Origin: Alphaproteobacteria bacterium | GTDB lineage: Bacteria; Pseudomonadota; Alphaproteobacteria; JANQMY01 | Assembly: GCA_028289425.1 (NCBI GenBank) | Contig: JANQPL010000018.1 | Location: forward strand, 310,001 to 374,000 | Length of the DNA: 64,000 bases | Reading direction: 5' to 3' | Shown here: piece after piece, positions 50,759-60,063 of the stretch | Numbering within the stretch: position 1 is the stretch's first letter | Layout of the letters: every line of letters begins with the position of its first letter | Position numbers and translations under genes: made by a program | The notes under the pieces: model-generated | What the model was told of the DNA's origin: nothing | Database searches by the model: none | What the model saw: the letters and a program-made list of their open reading frames with translations, nothing else

Positions 50759-51634
50759 ATGGCGCGAAAAGTAAGGAAAGTTGTTTTGCCAGTTGCGGGG
50801 CTCGGCACGCGGTTTCTGCCGGCCACAAAGGCCGTTCCGAAGGAGTTACTGCCGGTGGTGGACCGTCCCCTGGTTCAATATGCGGTCGATGAAGCTGTCG
50901 AGGCCGGCATCGAACAGATCATATTTGTCACCGGCCGCGGCAAGGCCGCCATCGAGGACTATTTCGACAAAGCGTATGAACTTGAGGATCAGCTCCATAC
51001 TAAGAACAAGACGAGCGAAATAGAATCAATTGCGTCATCCCGGCACCTCGCAGGCAATGTCACCTTTACCCGGCAACAAGAACCGGCAGGTCTTGGTCAT
51101 GCGGTTTGGTGTGCCCGGCATCTGGTCGGCAATGAACCGTTCGCGGTCATGCTGCCGGACGAGTTGCTGCACGACACGCCCGGCTGCCTTGCCCAAATGG
51201 TGGATGCTTTTGAACGTACGAACGGCAACATCGTCGCCGTTCTGGATGTACCCCGCGAACACACAAATCGTTATGGCATATTGGATCCCGGCACACGGGA
51301 TGGCCAGCTGATCGAAACCAAGGGCATGATCGAGAAACCTCAGCCTGCCGAAGCACCGTCAACCCTTGCCCTTGTGGGCCGCTATGTCCTTCTGCCAGAG
51401 ATTTTCGGTTTGCTGGAAAACCAAACTCGGGGCGCGGGGAATGAAATCCAGCTTACCGACGCTATGGCCCGAATGATCGGCACGCATCCCTTCCACGGCT
51501 ATCATTTCGAAGGCATTCGCTATGATTGCGGTGACAAGGTCGGGTTTCTGGAAGCAAATGTTGCGTTTGCCCTTCGCAGAGACGACCTTAAAGACCGCTT
51601 CGGCGAGGTATTGGACAAGTACCTGGCTGACTAA
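50759..51634 (+). CDS. galU: UTP-glucose-1-phosphate uridylyltransferase
   Basis: A 291-residue enzyme that makes UDP-glucose from UTP and glucose-1-phosphate. The N-terminal nucleotide motif is LPVAGLGTRFLPATKAVPKE with the catalytic Lys, and PLVQYAVDEAVEAGIEQIIFVTG, QQEPAGLGHAVWCA, GMIEKPQPAEAP and ALVGRYVLLPEIF are family blocks. Length is typical of GalU. The ATG follows AAAGGAACCAG. It heads the rightward galU-ugd-decarboxylase run, so it should supply UDP-glucose to the exopolysaccharide pathway. Confidence 0.95.
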   Translation: MARKVRKVVLPVAGLGTRFLPATKAVPKELLPVVDRPLVQYAVDEAVEAGIEQIIFVTGRGKAAIEDYFDKAYELEDQLHTKNKTSEIESIASSRHLAGNVTFTRQQEPAGLGHAVWCARHLVGNEPFAVMLPDELLHDTPGCLAQMVDAFERTNGNIVAVLDVPREHTNRYGILDPGTRDGQLIETKGMIEKPQPAEAPSTLALVGRYVLLPEIFGLLENQTRGAGNEIQLTDAMARMIGTHPFHGYHFEGIRYDCGDKVGFLEANVAFALRRDDLKDRFGEVLDKYLAD

Positions 51635-51696
51635 GAATATTCTGTACCCCAATCAATGACAGGGGTAACCGGTAAATTGAATAGTGGAATTTCCAA

Positions 51697-53028
51697 ATGC
51701 GCGTAACAATGATTGGAACGGGGTATGTGGGCCTGGTCTCCGGCGCCTGTTTTTCGGATTTCGGACATGAGGTCACTTGCGTCGACCTGGACGCCAACAA
51801 AATAGATGGTCTCAATGGCGGCAAGATTCCGATTTTCGAGCCGGGCCTCGACTCGCTGGTGAGCGATAATGTCGCCGCCGGACGGCTGTTCTTCTCGACC
51901 GATCTTCCCAGTGCCGTGGCCAATGCAGACGCCGTCTTCATTGCCGTCGGCACACCCAGCCGACGCGGTGATGGGTATGCGGACTTATCTTACGTAGAAT
52001 CCGCCGCGAAAGACATCGCCAGGGCGCTCGACGGCTATACGGTTGTGGTCACGAAATCCACCGTGCCGGTGGGCACCAGCCGCAAAGTAGAAACCATCAT
52101 CAAAGATGTACGTCCGGACGCTGATTTTGATATGGCCTCCAATCCTGAATTCTTGCGCGAGGGGTCGGCCATCGAAGATTTCAAACGTCCCGACCGGGTT
52201 GTGGTGGGGGCAGATACGGAAAAAGCGCGCGACCTGATGCGCGCACTTTATCGGCCGCTTTACCTGAACGAGACCCCCGTTCTGTTCACCTCTAGGGAGA
52301 CGGCCGAACTGATCAAATATGCGGCCAACGCCTTTTTGGCGACAAAGATCACGTTCATCAATGAAATGGCGGACATCTGTGAGAGAGTCGGCGCCAATGT
52401 GCAGGAAGTATCCCGTGGCATTGGTCTCGACGGGCGGATCGGCGGCAAATTCCTGCATGCTGGCCCCGGCTACGGCGGTTCTTGTTTTCCGAAGGACACA
52501 CTCGCCCTTGTCCGCACCGCCGAGGAGGCCGGCGCCCCAACCCGGATTGTCGAAGCCGTTGTCGACGTGAACGATCAGCGCAAGAAGCGCATGGCAGAAA
52601 AGATATTCGAAGCGTGCCACGGAGATCTTGACGGCAAGACGATCGCCATTTTGGGGCTTACGTTTAAGCCGAACACGGACGATATGCGCGATTCACCAAG
52701 TTTAGACATCATCCCCCTGCTCCAAGCCAAAGGCGCCGCCGTTCGTGCCTTCGACCCGGAGGGCATGGAGGAAGCCCAAAACCTGATGTCGGGTGTCGGC
52801 TTTTGTGAAAATGCCTACGATGCAATGGAAGGGGCCGACGCCGTCGTCCTTCTGACAGAATGGAATGAGTTCCGTGCCCTCGATATGGAGCGCACACGAA
52901 AGCTTTTGAAAACACCTCTAGTCATCGATCTCCGCAACATCTATACCCCGCAAGAAATGGCAAGTGCCGGGTTTGAGTACCATTCCATTGGGCGGCAGCC
53001 TGTGACATCGGATCCGGCAACGCGGTAG
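51697..53028 (+). CDS. ugd: UDP-glucose 6-dehydrogenase
   Basis: A 443-residue NAD-dependent enzyme oxidising UDP-glucose to UDP-glucuronate. It has the Rossmann GTGYVGLVSG at about residue 6, VGTPSRRGDGYADLSYV, KSTVPVGTSRKV, NPEFLREGSAIEDF and the catalytic Cys in PGYGGSCFPKD. GLTFKPNTDDMRDSPSLDII is the C-terminal NAD/UDP domain. Length is normal. It lies 62 bases after galU and ten bases before the decarboxylase gene. Confidence 0.96.
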   Translation: MRVTMIGTGYVGLVSGACFSDFGHEVTCVDLDANKIDGLNGGKIPIFEPGLDSLVSDNVAAGRLFFSTDLPSAVANADAVFIAVGTPSRRGDGYADLSYVESAAKDIARALDGYTVVVTKSTVPVGTSRKVETIIKDVRPDADFDMASNPEFLREGSAIEDFKRPDRVVVGADTEKARDLMRALYRPLYLNETPVLFTSRETAELIKYAANAFLATKITFINEMADICERVGANVQEVSRGIGLDGRIGGKFLHAGPGYGGSCFPKDTLALVRTAEEAGAPTRIVEAVVDVNDQRKKRMAEKIFEACHGDLDGKTIAILGLTFKPNTDDMRDSPSLDIIPLLQAKGAAVRAFDPEGMEEAQNLMSGVGFCENAYDAMEGADAVVLLTEWNEFRALDMERTRKLLKTPLVIDLRNIYTPQEMASAGFEYHSIGRQPVTSDPATR

Positions 53029-53037
53029 GTCGCCCAC

Positions 53038-53997
53038 ATGCATGAAACAAAACGGGTCTTGGTCAGTGGCGGTGCCGGATTTATCGGTTCGTTCTTGTGC
53101 GAACGGCTGATCGAACAAGGGTGCGAAGTCATTTGCGTCGATAATTTCTTTACCGGTACCCGGCGCAATGTCCGCCATTTGCTGGATGACTATCGTTTCG
53201 AACTAATGCGCCATGATGTGACGTTCCCTCTTTATCTTGAGGTCGATCAGATCTTCAATCTGGCTTGCCCCGCCTCGCCTGTTCATTATCAACACGACCC
53301 CGTGCAGACGACGAAAACCAGCGTCCATGGCGCCATCAATATGTTGGGCCTGGCCAAGCGCTTGCGGGCGCGCATATTGCAGGCCTCAACCAGCGAAGTG
53401 TACGGCGATCCAAACGTCCATCCGCAGACGGAGGACTATTGGGGCAACGTCAACCCGATTGGTGTGAGGGCTTGCTATGATGAAGGCAAGCGTTGTGCCG
53501 AGACTTTGTTTTTCGACTATCACCGGCAGCACAAATTGAGCATTCGTGTCGCCCGTATATTCAACACCTATGGCCCCAGAATGCACCCCAATGACGGGCG
53601 GGTGGTTTCTAATTTTATCGTCCAAGCACTGCGCAACCAGCCCATCACCATCTTTGGCGACGGCAGCCAAACGCGATCGTTCTGCTTCGTGGACGATTTG
53701 GTGGATGGCTTGTTGGGATTGATGAACAAGAACGATCCGTATACGGGTCCGGTGAATCTGGGCAATCCGAAAGAGTTTACAATCCTCGACTTGGCTCAGA
53801 AGATTCTTGATCTGACCGGATCGAAGTCCTCGCTCGAATACAAACCGTTGCCGCAAGACGATCCTAAGCAACGCCAACCCGATATCGCGAAAGCCCAAGC
53901 CGACATTAGGTGGTCGCCGAAGGTGGAACTGGAAGAGGGATTGAAGAGAACCATCCCTTACTTCGACACGCTGCTCAGCGAAAACGCGCCATTGTAG
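53038..53997 (+). CDS. Probable UDP-glucuronate decarboxylase (UDP-xylose synthase type)
   Basis: A 319-residue extended [17 protein letters not shown] is the NAD motif; [21 protein letters not shown] with CYDEGKR gives Tyr and Lys; [13 protein letters not shown] and [14 protein letters not shown] agree with the bacterial UDP-glucuronate decarboxylase group. The position directly after ugd, which makes the substrate, supports this. Product would be UDP-xylose. The stop abuts that of the convergent epimerase with no spacer. Confidence 0.9.
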   Translation: MHETKRVLVSGGAGFIGSFLCERLIEQGCEVICVDNFFTGTRRNVRHLLDDYRFELMRHDVTFPLYLEVDQIFNLACPASPVHYQHDPVQTTKTSVHGAINMLGLAKRLRARILQASTSEVYGDPNVHPQTEDYWGNVNPIGVRACYDEGKRCAETLFFDYHRQHKLSIRVARIFNTYGPRMHPNDGRVVSNFIVQALRNQPITIFGDGSQTRSFCFVDDLVDGLLGLMNKNDPYTGPVNLGNPKEFTILDLAQKILDLTGSKSSLEYKPLPQDDPKQRQPDIAKAQADIRWSPKVELEEGLKRTIPYFDTLLSENAPL

Positions 53998-54978
53998 TTA
54001 CAGATCGGCGAATTGCCGATACCACTGCACAAACTTCGGCAGCCCTTCTTCGATGCTGACCTTCGGCTGAAATCCATAGTCAGCTTGGATCGCCGTCAGA
54101 TCGGCAAACGTCTCTTTGACGTCTCCCGGCTGCATCGGTTCCAGCTTCTGGACGGCAGTTCGGCGGGTTGCCTTCTCTAAGACCTCAACCATGTGCAGCA
54201 ACTCTTCCGGCCGGTTGTTCCCCATATTGTAGACCCGATGAGGATTTGCGCCCTTATCGTGCCGCACAGGCCCTTTTTCCAAGATCGTCAGAAGGCCTTC
54301 AATCACGTCGTCGATGAAGGTGAAATCCCGCCGCATGTCGCCGTTATTGAAGATGCGAATGGGGCGTCCTTCCAGAAGATTGCGGGTAAACATCCAGTAC
54401 GCCATGTCGGGCCGCCCCCAAGGGCCGTAAACGGTGAAGAACCGCACGCCCGTCTGCGCCAGGTCATAAAGGTGACCATAGGTGTGGCTCATTAGCTCGT
54501 CGGCCTTTTTCGTGGCGGCGTAAAGAGAAACGGGCCTGTCAACCGGGTCGTCTTCGGCAAACGGTATCTTCTGATTTCCGCCATAGACGGAACTAGATGA
54601 CGCATAAATAAGATGCATGAAGCCATCATGATGCCGGCAGATTTCCAGAATATTGGCATGGCCAACCAGATTCGATTGTATGTAAGCGGAGGGATTTTCA
54701 AGGGAATAGCGGACACCGGCCTGCGCCGCCAAGTGAAACATTTGCTTGAACTTGTAGGGCTGCAACGCCGCCGTCAGCGCATCCATATCGGCGATGTTCA
54801 CTTTCGCAAACGTAAAGTTGGTGTTTGTTTCAAGAATACTCAAGCGCGCCGTTTTAAGGCTGACATCGTAGTAGTCGTTGAGACTGTCCAAGCCCACCAC
54901 GTGATGGCCTTGGCGCAACAAAGCCCCGCACAAATGAAAGCCGATAAAGCCCGCAGCGCCTGTAACAACGATAGTCAT
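53998..54978 (-). CDS. Probable UDP-glucuronate 4-epimerase
   Basis: A 326-residue extended SDR. TGAAGFIGFHLCGALLRQGH and DSLNDYYDVSLKTARL at the start, SSSSVYGGNQKIPF, then SLYAATKKADELMSHTYGHLY with Tyr and Lys, and RFFTVYGPWGRPDMAYW are characteristic of UDP-glucuronate 4-epimerases. It converts UDP-glucuronate to UDP-galacturonate. It lies three bases from galE on the same strand, hence one transcript. Assignment by motifs only; a dTDP- or UDP-glucose epimerase is less likely. Confidence 0.88.
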   Translation of the reverse strand: MTIVVTGAAGFIGFHLCGALLRQGHHVVGLDSLNDYYDVSLKTARLSILETNTNFTFAKVNIADMDALTAALQPYKFKQMFHLAAQAGVRYSLENPSAYIQSNLVGHANILEICRHHDGFMHLIYASSSSVYGGNQKIPFAEDDPVDRPVSLYAATKKADELMSHTYGHLYDLAQTGVRFFTVYGPWGRPDMAYWMFTRNLLEGRPIRIFNNGDMRRDFTFIDDVIEGLLTILEKGPVRHDKGANPHRVYNMGNNRPEELLHMVEVLEKATRRTAVQKLEPMQPGDVKETFADLTAIQADYGFQPKVSIEEGLPKFVQWYRQFADL

Positions 54979-54981
54979 TGA

Positions 54982-55971
54982 TCAGTACCAGTTACGATCC
55001 GGCAGCGCACGCTCCCAATCGAGCGCCGTCTTGACCACAAATTCCAGGTCATCATGTTTTGGCTGCCAACCCAGAAGCGATTTTATCTTGTTTGCGTTTG
55101 CCACAAGAGACAATGCATCACCTGGACGCCGGCCAACAATCTCCACTGGTATTTCTCGGCCAATGACGTTGTTGAGCGCCCGTATGACTTCCAACACCGA
55201 ATAGCCGTGGCCGTATCCGCAATTTGCAGCAACGGACGCCCCACCGTTCCGGAGATACGTCAGACCGTCCATGTGAGCGCTGATAAGATCGGTCACGTGT
55301 ACATAGTCGCGAATGCATGTGCCGTCGGGTGTATCGTAGTCCGTGCCGAACACCTGCAGCTTTTCGCGCTCTCCCAGGGCAACCTGACTGGCGACCTTGA
55401 TCAGATGGGTGGCATTCTTCGACGACTGGCCCGAACGCCCCTGGGGATCCGCTCCGGCCACATTGAAATAGCGAATGGCGATGTAGCGGAAATCATGGGC
55501 CGCTGCTACATCCCTCAGCATCCATTCCGTCATAACCTTGGATGTGGCATACGGGTTAATGGGAAGCAGGGGCAGCTCTTCATCCAGCTGTCCCAGGTCG
55601 GGTTCGCCGTAGACGGTCGCCGTTGACGAGAAAATGAACTTGTCCACGCCGGCGTTAACACACGCCTCCATCAGGTTCCGGCTTTTAACCGTGTTATTCT
55701 CATAGTACTTCAGCGGGTCGCTCACCGATTCGGGCACGACGATCGAGCCGGCAAAGTGAATCACCGCGTCGATGTTCTCGCTGGGCAGAAGCTTGGAGAG
55801 CAGGTCCACATCCCCCACATCGCCCTGCACAAGCTTCACCGATGGCGGCACAAGCCCTTTGAATCCGGTTGAAAGATTGTCCAGCACGACAACCTCTTCG
55901 CCCTCATCCACCAATCGCCATGTCATGTGGCTGCCGATATACCCGGCCCCGCCCGTTACTAGGATCGCCAT
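54982..55971 (-). CDS. galE: UDP-glucose 4-epimerase
   Basis: A 329-residue extended SDR. LVTGGAGYIGSHMTWRLV, VVLDNLSTGFKGLVP and FSSTATVYGEP are GalE motifs; NPYATSKVMTEWML has the Tyr-x-x-x-Lys pair, and RYFNVAGADPQG and GTDYDTPDGTCIRDYVHVTDL are also typical. It interconverts UDP-glucose and UDP-galactose. The frame runs to 56085, but the ATG at 55971 gives the correct N-terminus. A 644-base gap separates it from the next divergent gene. Confidence 0.95.
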   Translation of the reverse strand: MAILVTGGAGYIGSHMTWRLVDEGEEVVVLDNLSTGFKGLVPPSVKLVQGDVGDVDLLSKLLPSENIDAVIHFAGSIVVPESVSDPLKYYENNTVKSRNLMEACVNAGVDKFIFSSTATVYGEPDLGQLDEELPLLPINPYATSKVMTEWMLRDVAAAHDFRYIAIRYFNVAGADPQGRSGQSSKNATHLIKVASQVALGEREKLQVFGTDYDTPDGTCIRDYVHVTDLISAHMDGLTYLRNGGASVAANCGYGHGYSVLEVIRALNNVIGREIPVEIVGRRPGDALSLVANANKIKSLLGWQPKHDDLEFVVKTALDWERALPDRNWY

Positions 55972-56615
55972 CCACAAATCCTCGACACACTTGTCATTGA
56001 AGCCCCGCCACAAACCCCGCGAGATGAAAATCTGCTGCTGCTGAGCCGACACCGTTGCAGTGAAGCAGAGACAGGACGCGCCCACCCGCTCGTTCTGCTG
56101 TATAATCCGACCACGTCAGATTGGCGCTGTCGCCATTTCGGAATCCTTACTTTCATAGGCGAATTGTGTGTCGATTCGATACGTTGGATACCCGCATGCG
56201 CCAATATGAAACACTGGCGTACCGGCAGCGATGGGGGCCATTTGCCATCGGTAACAGCCGCCATGCCGTTGCCACAAAATATGGTTAATTGACGTAGGGG
56301 GCGGAGACAAGTTTGCTATGAAAGTAAGAAATCGATTCTTTAGAACTCAAGAATAATCGGCATTGAATACTTAAAACGACAGAAATAATTGGCGCAGTTC
56401 CTGTATTTTTTTGGGACGTTAAGCAATACCTGTTGTAATAGCTGGGGCAAATGCTTTAGAAACAGGCAGTAATAAGCAAAAACCTTCTCAAATTAAGCAA
56501 AAGCGTTTCGGCGCGGTTTTTGCACCTGTCTGGGGAGTACTGCATTGGTGGATATGACTTTTAAAATCGCAGCCTGCTGACGGTCTAAAGCGACGCACCC
56601 AGGGGGAAGTACTGA
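55972..56615. other. 644-base intergenic region between galE and the glycosyl-phosphotransferase gene
   Basis: Divergent promoter region. It is AT-richer than the genes, with A/T-runs such as CTGTATTTTTTTGGGACG and AATTAAGCAAAAGCG. Short frames (56.0-56.3 kb) have no SD-like sequence and are not supported. I identify no RNA gene or perfect inverted repeat. GGGGGAAGTACTGA stands before the downstream ATG. Confidence 0.5.
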
Positions 56616-58082
56616 ATGACGGCGACAGACAACCCACAAGCGAATGCCGCGCGCCTAGGGGGCCATTCCAGCCCCATATTCTCTTCGCCTGAGATGGTCG
56701 GCGATGCCGTCATGGTTCTTGATATCGGCATCATCATCGCGACCTGCCTGATCGCTCACATCGGATACGAAGTCTCTTACCTTAAGGCACCGGCAGACCT
56801 TTTGCGCTTAGGAGCAGTCGGATTCTTCGCGGCCGGCATATTTGCGGCCATCTATCGGGGCATGAGCGGCTACGTGTTCGACCGACTGGTCGATCTGGGC
56901 AGCCAGCTTGGAAGGCTCGCTCTGAGCTGGACGGCCGCAATTCTCGGCCTGATCGCCATCGCCTTTGTTCTCAAGATCTCGGCAAGCTATTCGCGCGGCT
57001 GGCTCATTACCTGGTTTGCGCTGGCGCCGTTTGTGTTGCTCGTTGGCCGAACAATTATGGCGCGGACTATCGCGCAGATGATCCAAAGCGAGCGGATTTC
57101 CCGCCACGTAGCCATTGTAGGAATCGGCTCGCTCAGCCTCCGCCTCTTCGAACATTTGAAGGCACATCGCGATACGACCGGTATCAAAGTCATCGGCTTC
57201 TTTGATGACCGCGCCTCCCAGCGGGAGAGCAGTCCGAGCGTGGAACCCTTTTTGGGGACCATTGACGATTTGGTCCAATACGCCCGGAACAATCGCCTGG
57301 ATGAGATTTTCATCGCACTGCCTTGGTCTGCTGATGAGCGAATCGCAAAGCTAGAGCGCGCCTTATCTTCCCTGCCCTGCGACATCCGACTTGTCCCTGA
57401 CCTGGTTGGCATTAAGTACAAAAACCGACCGGTCAGCCGGATTGGCGGGATGGTCCTGATGGACCTCAACCAGAAGCCAATCCGCCAATGGTGGCTCATG
57501 GCGAAAGTTGTGCAGGACTATGTTCTGGCGACGCTTGCGCTGATAGCGACCGCGCCGCTGATGGGCCTCATTGCACTGGCCATCAAAATCGACACGCCCG
57601 GTCCGGTGTTCTTCACGCAACGCCGGCGTGGCTACAATGAGAACGTTATTCGCGTCCTAAAATTCCGTACGATGACCGTTACGGAAGACTGCGATCAAAA
57701 CATGGCTCAAGCCACGAAGAACGACAGCCGCATCACCCGGGTTGGACAGATTCTCCGTCAGACGAGTCTGGATGAGCTGCCCCAGCTGTTCAACGTGCTT
57801 CAAGGCAATATGTCGATCGTCGGCCCGCGCCCTCATGCCCTCGCGATGGACGAGGAGTTCGCCCGCGCCATCGAAGAGTACCAGTGGCGGCACCGGGTGA
57901 AACCCGGCATTACCGGCTGGGCACAGGTCAATGGCTATCGCGGTGAAACCAATACGCTGGAAAAATTGCAGGGCCGCATCGAGTGCGATATCTATTACAT
58001 CCAGAATTGGTCGATCTGGTTTGATTGGAAGATCATGGCTCTCACCCTGGTGAAGGGCTTCTTCCACAAGAACGCATACTGA
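56616..58082 (+). CDS. Undecaprenyl-phosphate glycosyl-phosphotransferase (WcaJ/PssY type)
   Basis: A 488-residue integral membrane enzyme. About four helices are in the first 150 residues, a CoA-binding-like central domain follows (HVAIVGIGSLSLRLFEHLK), and the bacterial sugar-transferase domain starts near 298: DYVLATLALIATAPLMGLIA, GPVFFTQRRRGYN, VLKFRTM, LRQTSLDELPQLFNVLQGNMSIVGPRPHA. It moves a hexose-1-phosphate from UDP-hexose to undecaprenyl phosphate, the first step of repeat-unit synthesis. The C-terminal KGFFHKNAY matches the glucose-transferring group. The galU, ugd and galE genes can supply the donor. Confidence 0.93.
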   Translation: MTATDNPQANAARLGGHSSPIFSSPEMVGDAVMVLDIGIIIATCLIAHIGYEVSYLKAPADLLRLGAVGFFAAGIFAAIYRGMSGYVFDRLVDLGSQLGRLALSWTAAILGLIAIAFVLKISASYSRGWLITWFALAPFVLLVGRTIMARTIAQMIQSERISRHVAIVGIGSLSLRLFEHLKAHRDTTGIKVIGFFDDRASQRESSPSVEPFLGTIDDLVQYARNNRLDEIFIALPWSADERIAKLERALSSLPCDIRLVPDLVGIKYKNRPVSRIGGMVLMDLNQKPIRQWWLMAKVVQDYVLATLALIATAPLMGLIALAIKIDTPGPVFFTQRRRGYNENVIRVLKFRTMTVTEDCDQNMAQATKNDSRITRVGQILRQTSLDELPQLFNVLQGNMSIVGPRPHALAMDEEFARAIEEYQWRHRVKPGITGWAQVNGYRGETNTLEKLQGRIECDIYYIQNWSIWFDWKIMALTLVKGFFHKNAY

Positions 58083-58152
58083 TCACCACCATATTTGAGT
58101 AAAGCGTCGGGGCCGGCTCCATAGCCAAGCCCTCCAGTACGATCCGCGTTTT

Positions 58153-58177
58153 TGCCGGTCAGTATTCCGGCATTTTT
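58153..58177 (+). terminator. Intrinsic terminator-like hairpin
   Basis: TGCCGG (58153-58158) and CCGGCA (58167-58172) form a stem with an eight-base loop, followed by TTTTT. It lies between the glycosyl-phosphotransferase and ligase genes, and supports a ligase start downstream of it. Confidence 0.55.
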
Positions 58178-58262
58178 CAGACATACTTTATTAACGGTTA
58201 AGGCTGCAGGGTCGGAATCAGTTATCATAAAGCTGACCAACAAGGCGGTTGCGGAGAGAGAA

Positions 58263-59888
58263 TTGGTTACCGAGTCGCTTGTGCCTGGATCGACCACCAG
58301 CGAAACTGTACATAGACCAGTCAGAGTTGGCGCGCTTTCCGAAGCCGCTCTGTTTTGGGGCTTGGTCGCTCTCATCGCATTTGCGCCCCTGCCGCTGGGT
58401 AGCAACCGGCCGGTTTGGTGGTCCTTCCTGGGCGTTTGGGTTGGCCTCTTGTTCTTGGTCTACGCATTTTTGCGTTGGCAAGCACGTTCCAACGAATTTG
58501 TGCCCGCAAGCAAAGTCCTCGCGATCGTCATTCCGTTCTTGCTGGCGATCGGTTGGGCACTTCTTCAGATTTTTCCCTGGATGCCGGACTCGGTGGCCCA
58601 CCCTTTGTGGATGGAAGCCGGCGATTTCCTGCAGGGGGATCTTTCTTCCACCATCTCGATCAATCCCTATGAGACAGGCACCGGCGTCATGCGCCTGCTC
58701 ACCTATGGCGCCATTTTTTGGATTGCCCTTCAATTGGGACGCGACAACGCGCTGGCTCAAAAAGGACTTCGGGCAATCATCGTCATTTCCCTTGTCTATG
58801 GCGCCTATGGCGTGATCGTTCATTTAGGCGGCTGGGAAAGGATCCTATGGTTTCACAAATGGGCTTATGAAGGATATCTGGCAAGCACATTTGTCAATCG
58901 AAACTCATACGCAACCTATGCCGGCATTGGCCTCATCTGCGTGGCCGGCCTGCTGCTCCATGATTTGGGGACGGTCCTACGGCTGAAAGCGGCAAGCCGG
59001 ACAAAAGTAGAATTGACACTGGAAATGCTGACGGGCAAATCCGCCTATTTGGTGGTCACAGCAGTGGTGTTGTGCACTGCCCTTCTCTTAAGCGGGTCGC
59101 GGGCCGGCGTCGCCAGCACGCTTTTGGGCGTGATTGTGTTAATCCTCTGTTGCGGCTACGCGAAGGTGATCCCCCGAAATCATACTTGGATGTTCGTCAC
59201 GGCAGCATTCGTAAGCGCCTTCCTCTTCCTGGCGGTGAGCGGTGGATCCATAATTGACCGCCTGTCCGAAACCGAAGCCTCCGGCGGCGGGCGTACCGAC
59301 ATTTACCGGCTCACCTGGGAAGCCATTAATGCCGCGCCGGTCACCGGATCGGGATTGGGCACGTTTACCGATGTCTATCCGATTTTTCGCGATTCACGGC
59401 TGCCGCCAGGGCCGCCTTGGCAGGATACGCACAATACTTATCTGGAGAATGCTCTAGAGCTCGGAATCCCGGCGACGTTGCTCCTGATCGTCTCCATCGC
59501 GTCTATGGGCGAGCTTTGCCTATTCGGTCTTATTCGCCGCCGCCGTGCCAAGATCTTTGCGGCGATCGGGCTATCGGTGCTGACACTCATCGCCTTCCAT
59601 GCGCTGGTGGATTTTAGCATGGAGATCCCGGCCGTGACCGCAACATTCGCCTTCGTGATGGGGATCGCCTGTGCGCAATCGTTTAGCTCGCGGCGACGGC
59701 GCAAGCACCGGACGCAACAGCAGGACGACGATTCGGATGCCAAGCTGGTGAGCGCCATGGACGCTCCGCCTGCACCGCTTCCAGAGCGTTCTATGCCCCA
59801 ACCGGACGAAGCCCCGCCGCCGACCGTTGGGAACGAAACGCCGGACCCCGATCCCGCGCCCCCTCCATCGCATCCAACGGCGCGTTAG
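58263..59888 (+). CDS. O-antigen ligase/polymerase-like membrane protein (Wzy_C)
   Basis: A protein of about 541 residues with roughly eleven hydrophobic segments. The Wzy_C/WaaL-like core has GWERILWFHKWAYEGYLASTF (large periplasmic loop), GSRAGVASTLLGVIVLI, and GSGLGTFTDVYPIF with the HNTYLENALELGIPA block, all common to O-antigen ligases and repeat-unit polymerases. The C-terminus is a Pro-rich, charged cytoplasmic tail. The start is a TTG after GGAGAGAGAA; the frame is open back to 58152 but that region contains a terminator-like hairpin. It could polymerise or transfer the exopolysaccharide repeat unit. Confidence 0.83.
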   Translation: MVTESLVPGSTTSETVHRPVRVGALSEAALFWGLVALIAFAPLPLGSNRPVWWSFLGVWVGLLFLVYAFLRWQARSNEFVPASKVLAIVIPFLLAIGWALLQIFPWMPDSVAHPLWMEAGDFLQGDLSSTISINPYETGTGVMRLLTYGAIFWIALQLGRDNALAQKGLRAIIVISLVYGAYGVIVHLGGWERILWFHKWAYEGYLASTFVNRNSYATYAGIGLICVAGLLLHDLGTVLRLKAASRTKVELTLEMLTGKSAYLVVTAVVLCTALLLSGSRAGVASTLLGVIVLILCCGYAKVIPRNHTWMFVTAAFVSAFLFLAVSGGSIIDRLSETEASGGGRTDIYRLTWEAINAAPVTGSGLGTFTDVYPIFRDSRLPPGPPWQDTHNTYLENALELGIPATLLLIVSIASMGELCLFGLIRRRRAKIFAAIGLSVLTLIAFHALVDFSMEIPAVTATFAFVMGIACAQSFSSRRRRKHRTQQQDDDSDAKLVSAMDAPPAPLPERSMPQPDEAPPPTVGNETPDPDPAPPPSHPTAR

Positions 59889-60063
59889 AACAGCGATGTC
59901 ATTGATGCTGTGAAATCTTGATTTCGGTTGTTTTTCGAATGTGACGCGGGCATTGCGGTTCAACGTTTGACGGCGCTTTACGCTGTTTGGCCCGATGGTA
60001 ATCAGGTCAACACTCCGTAGGCAGAACAATAACGCGACAGCGGAAGAAGACGCGGCAAAGCTC

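Noticed and set aside
56200-56615. Small RNA or riboswitch before the glycosyl-phosphotransferase gene
   Set aside because: The gap is long and AT-rich, but I found no stable stem or conserved element to support one.
58152-58262. N-terminal extension of the O-antigen-ligase-like gene
   Set aside because: The segment contains a terminator-like hairpin with U-tract and no upstream ribosome site; the TTG at 58263 has GGAGAGAG.
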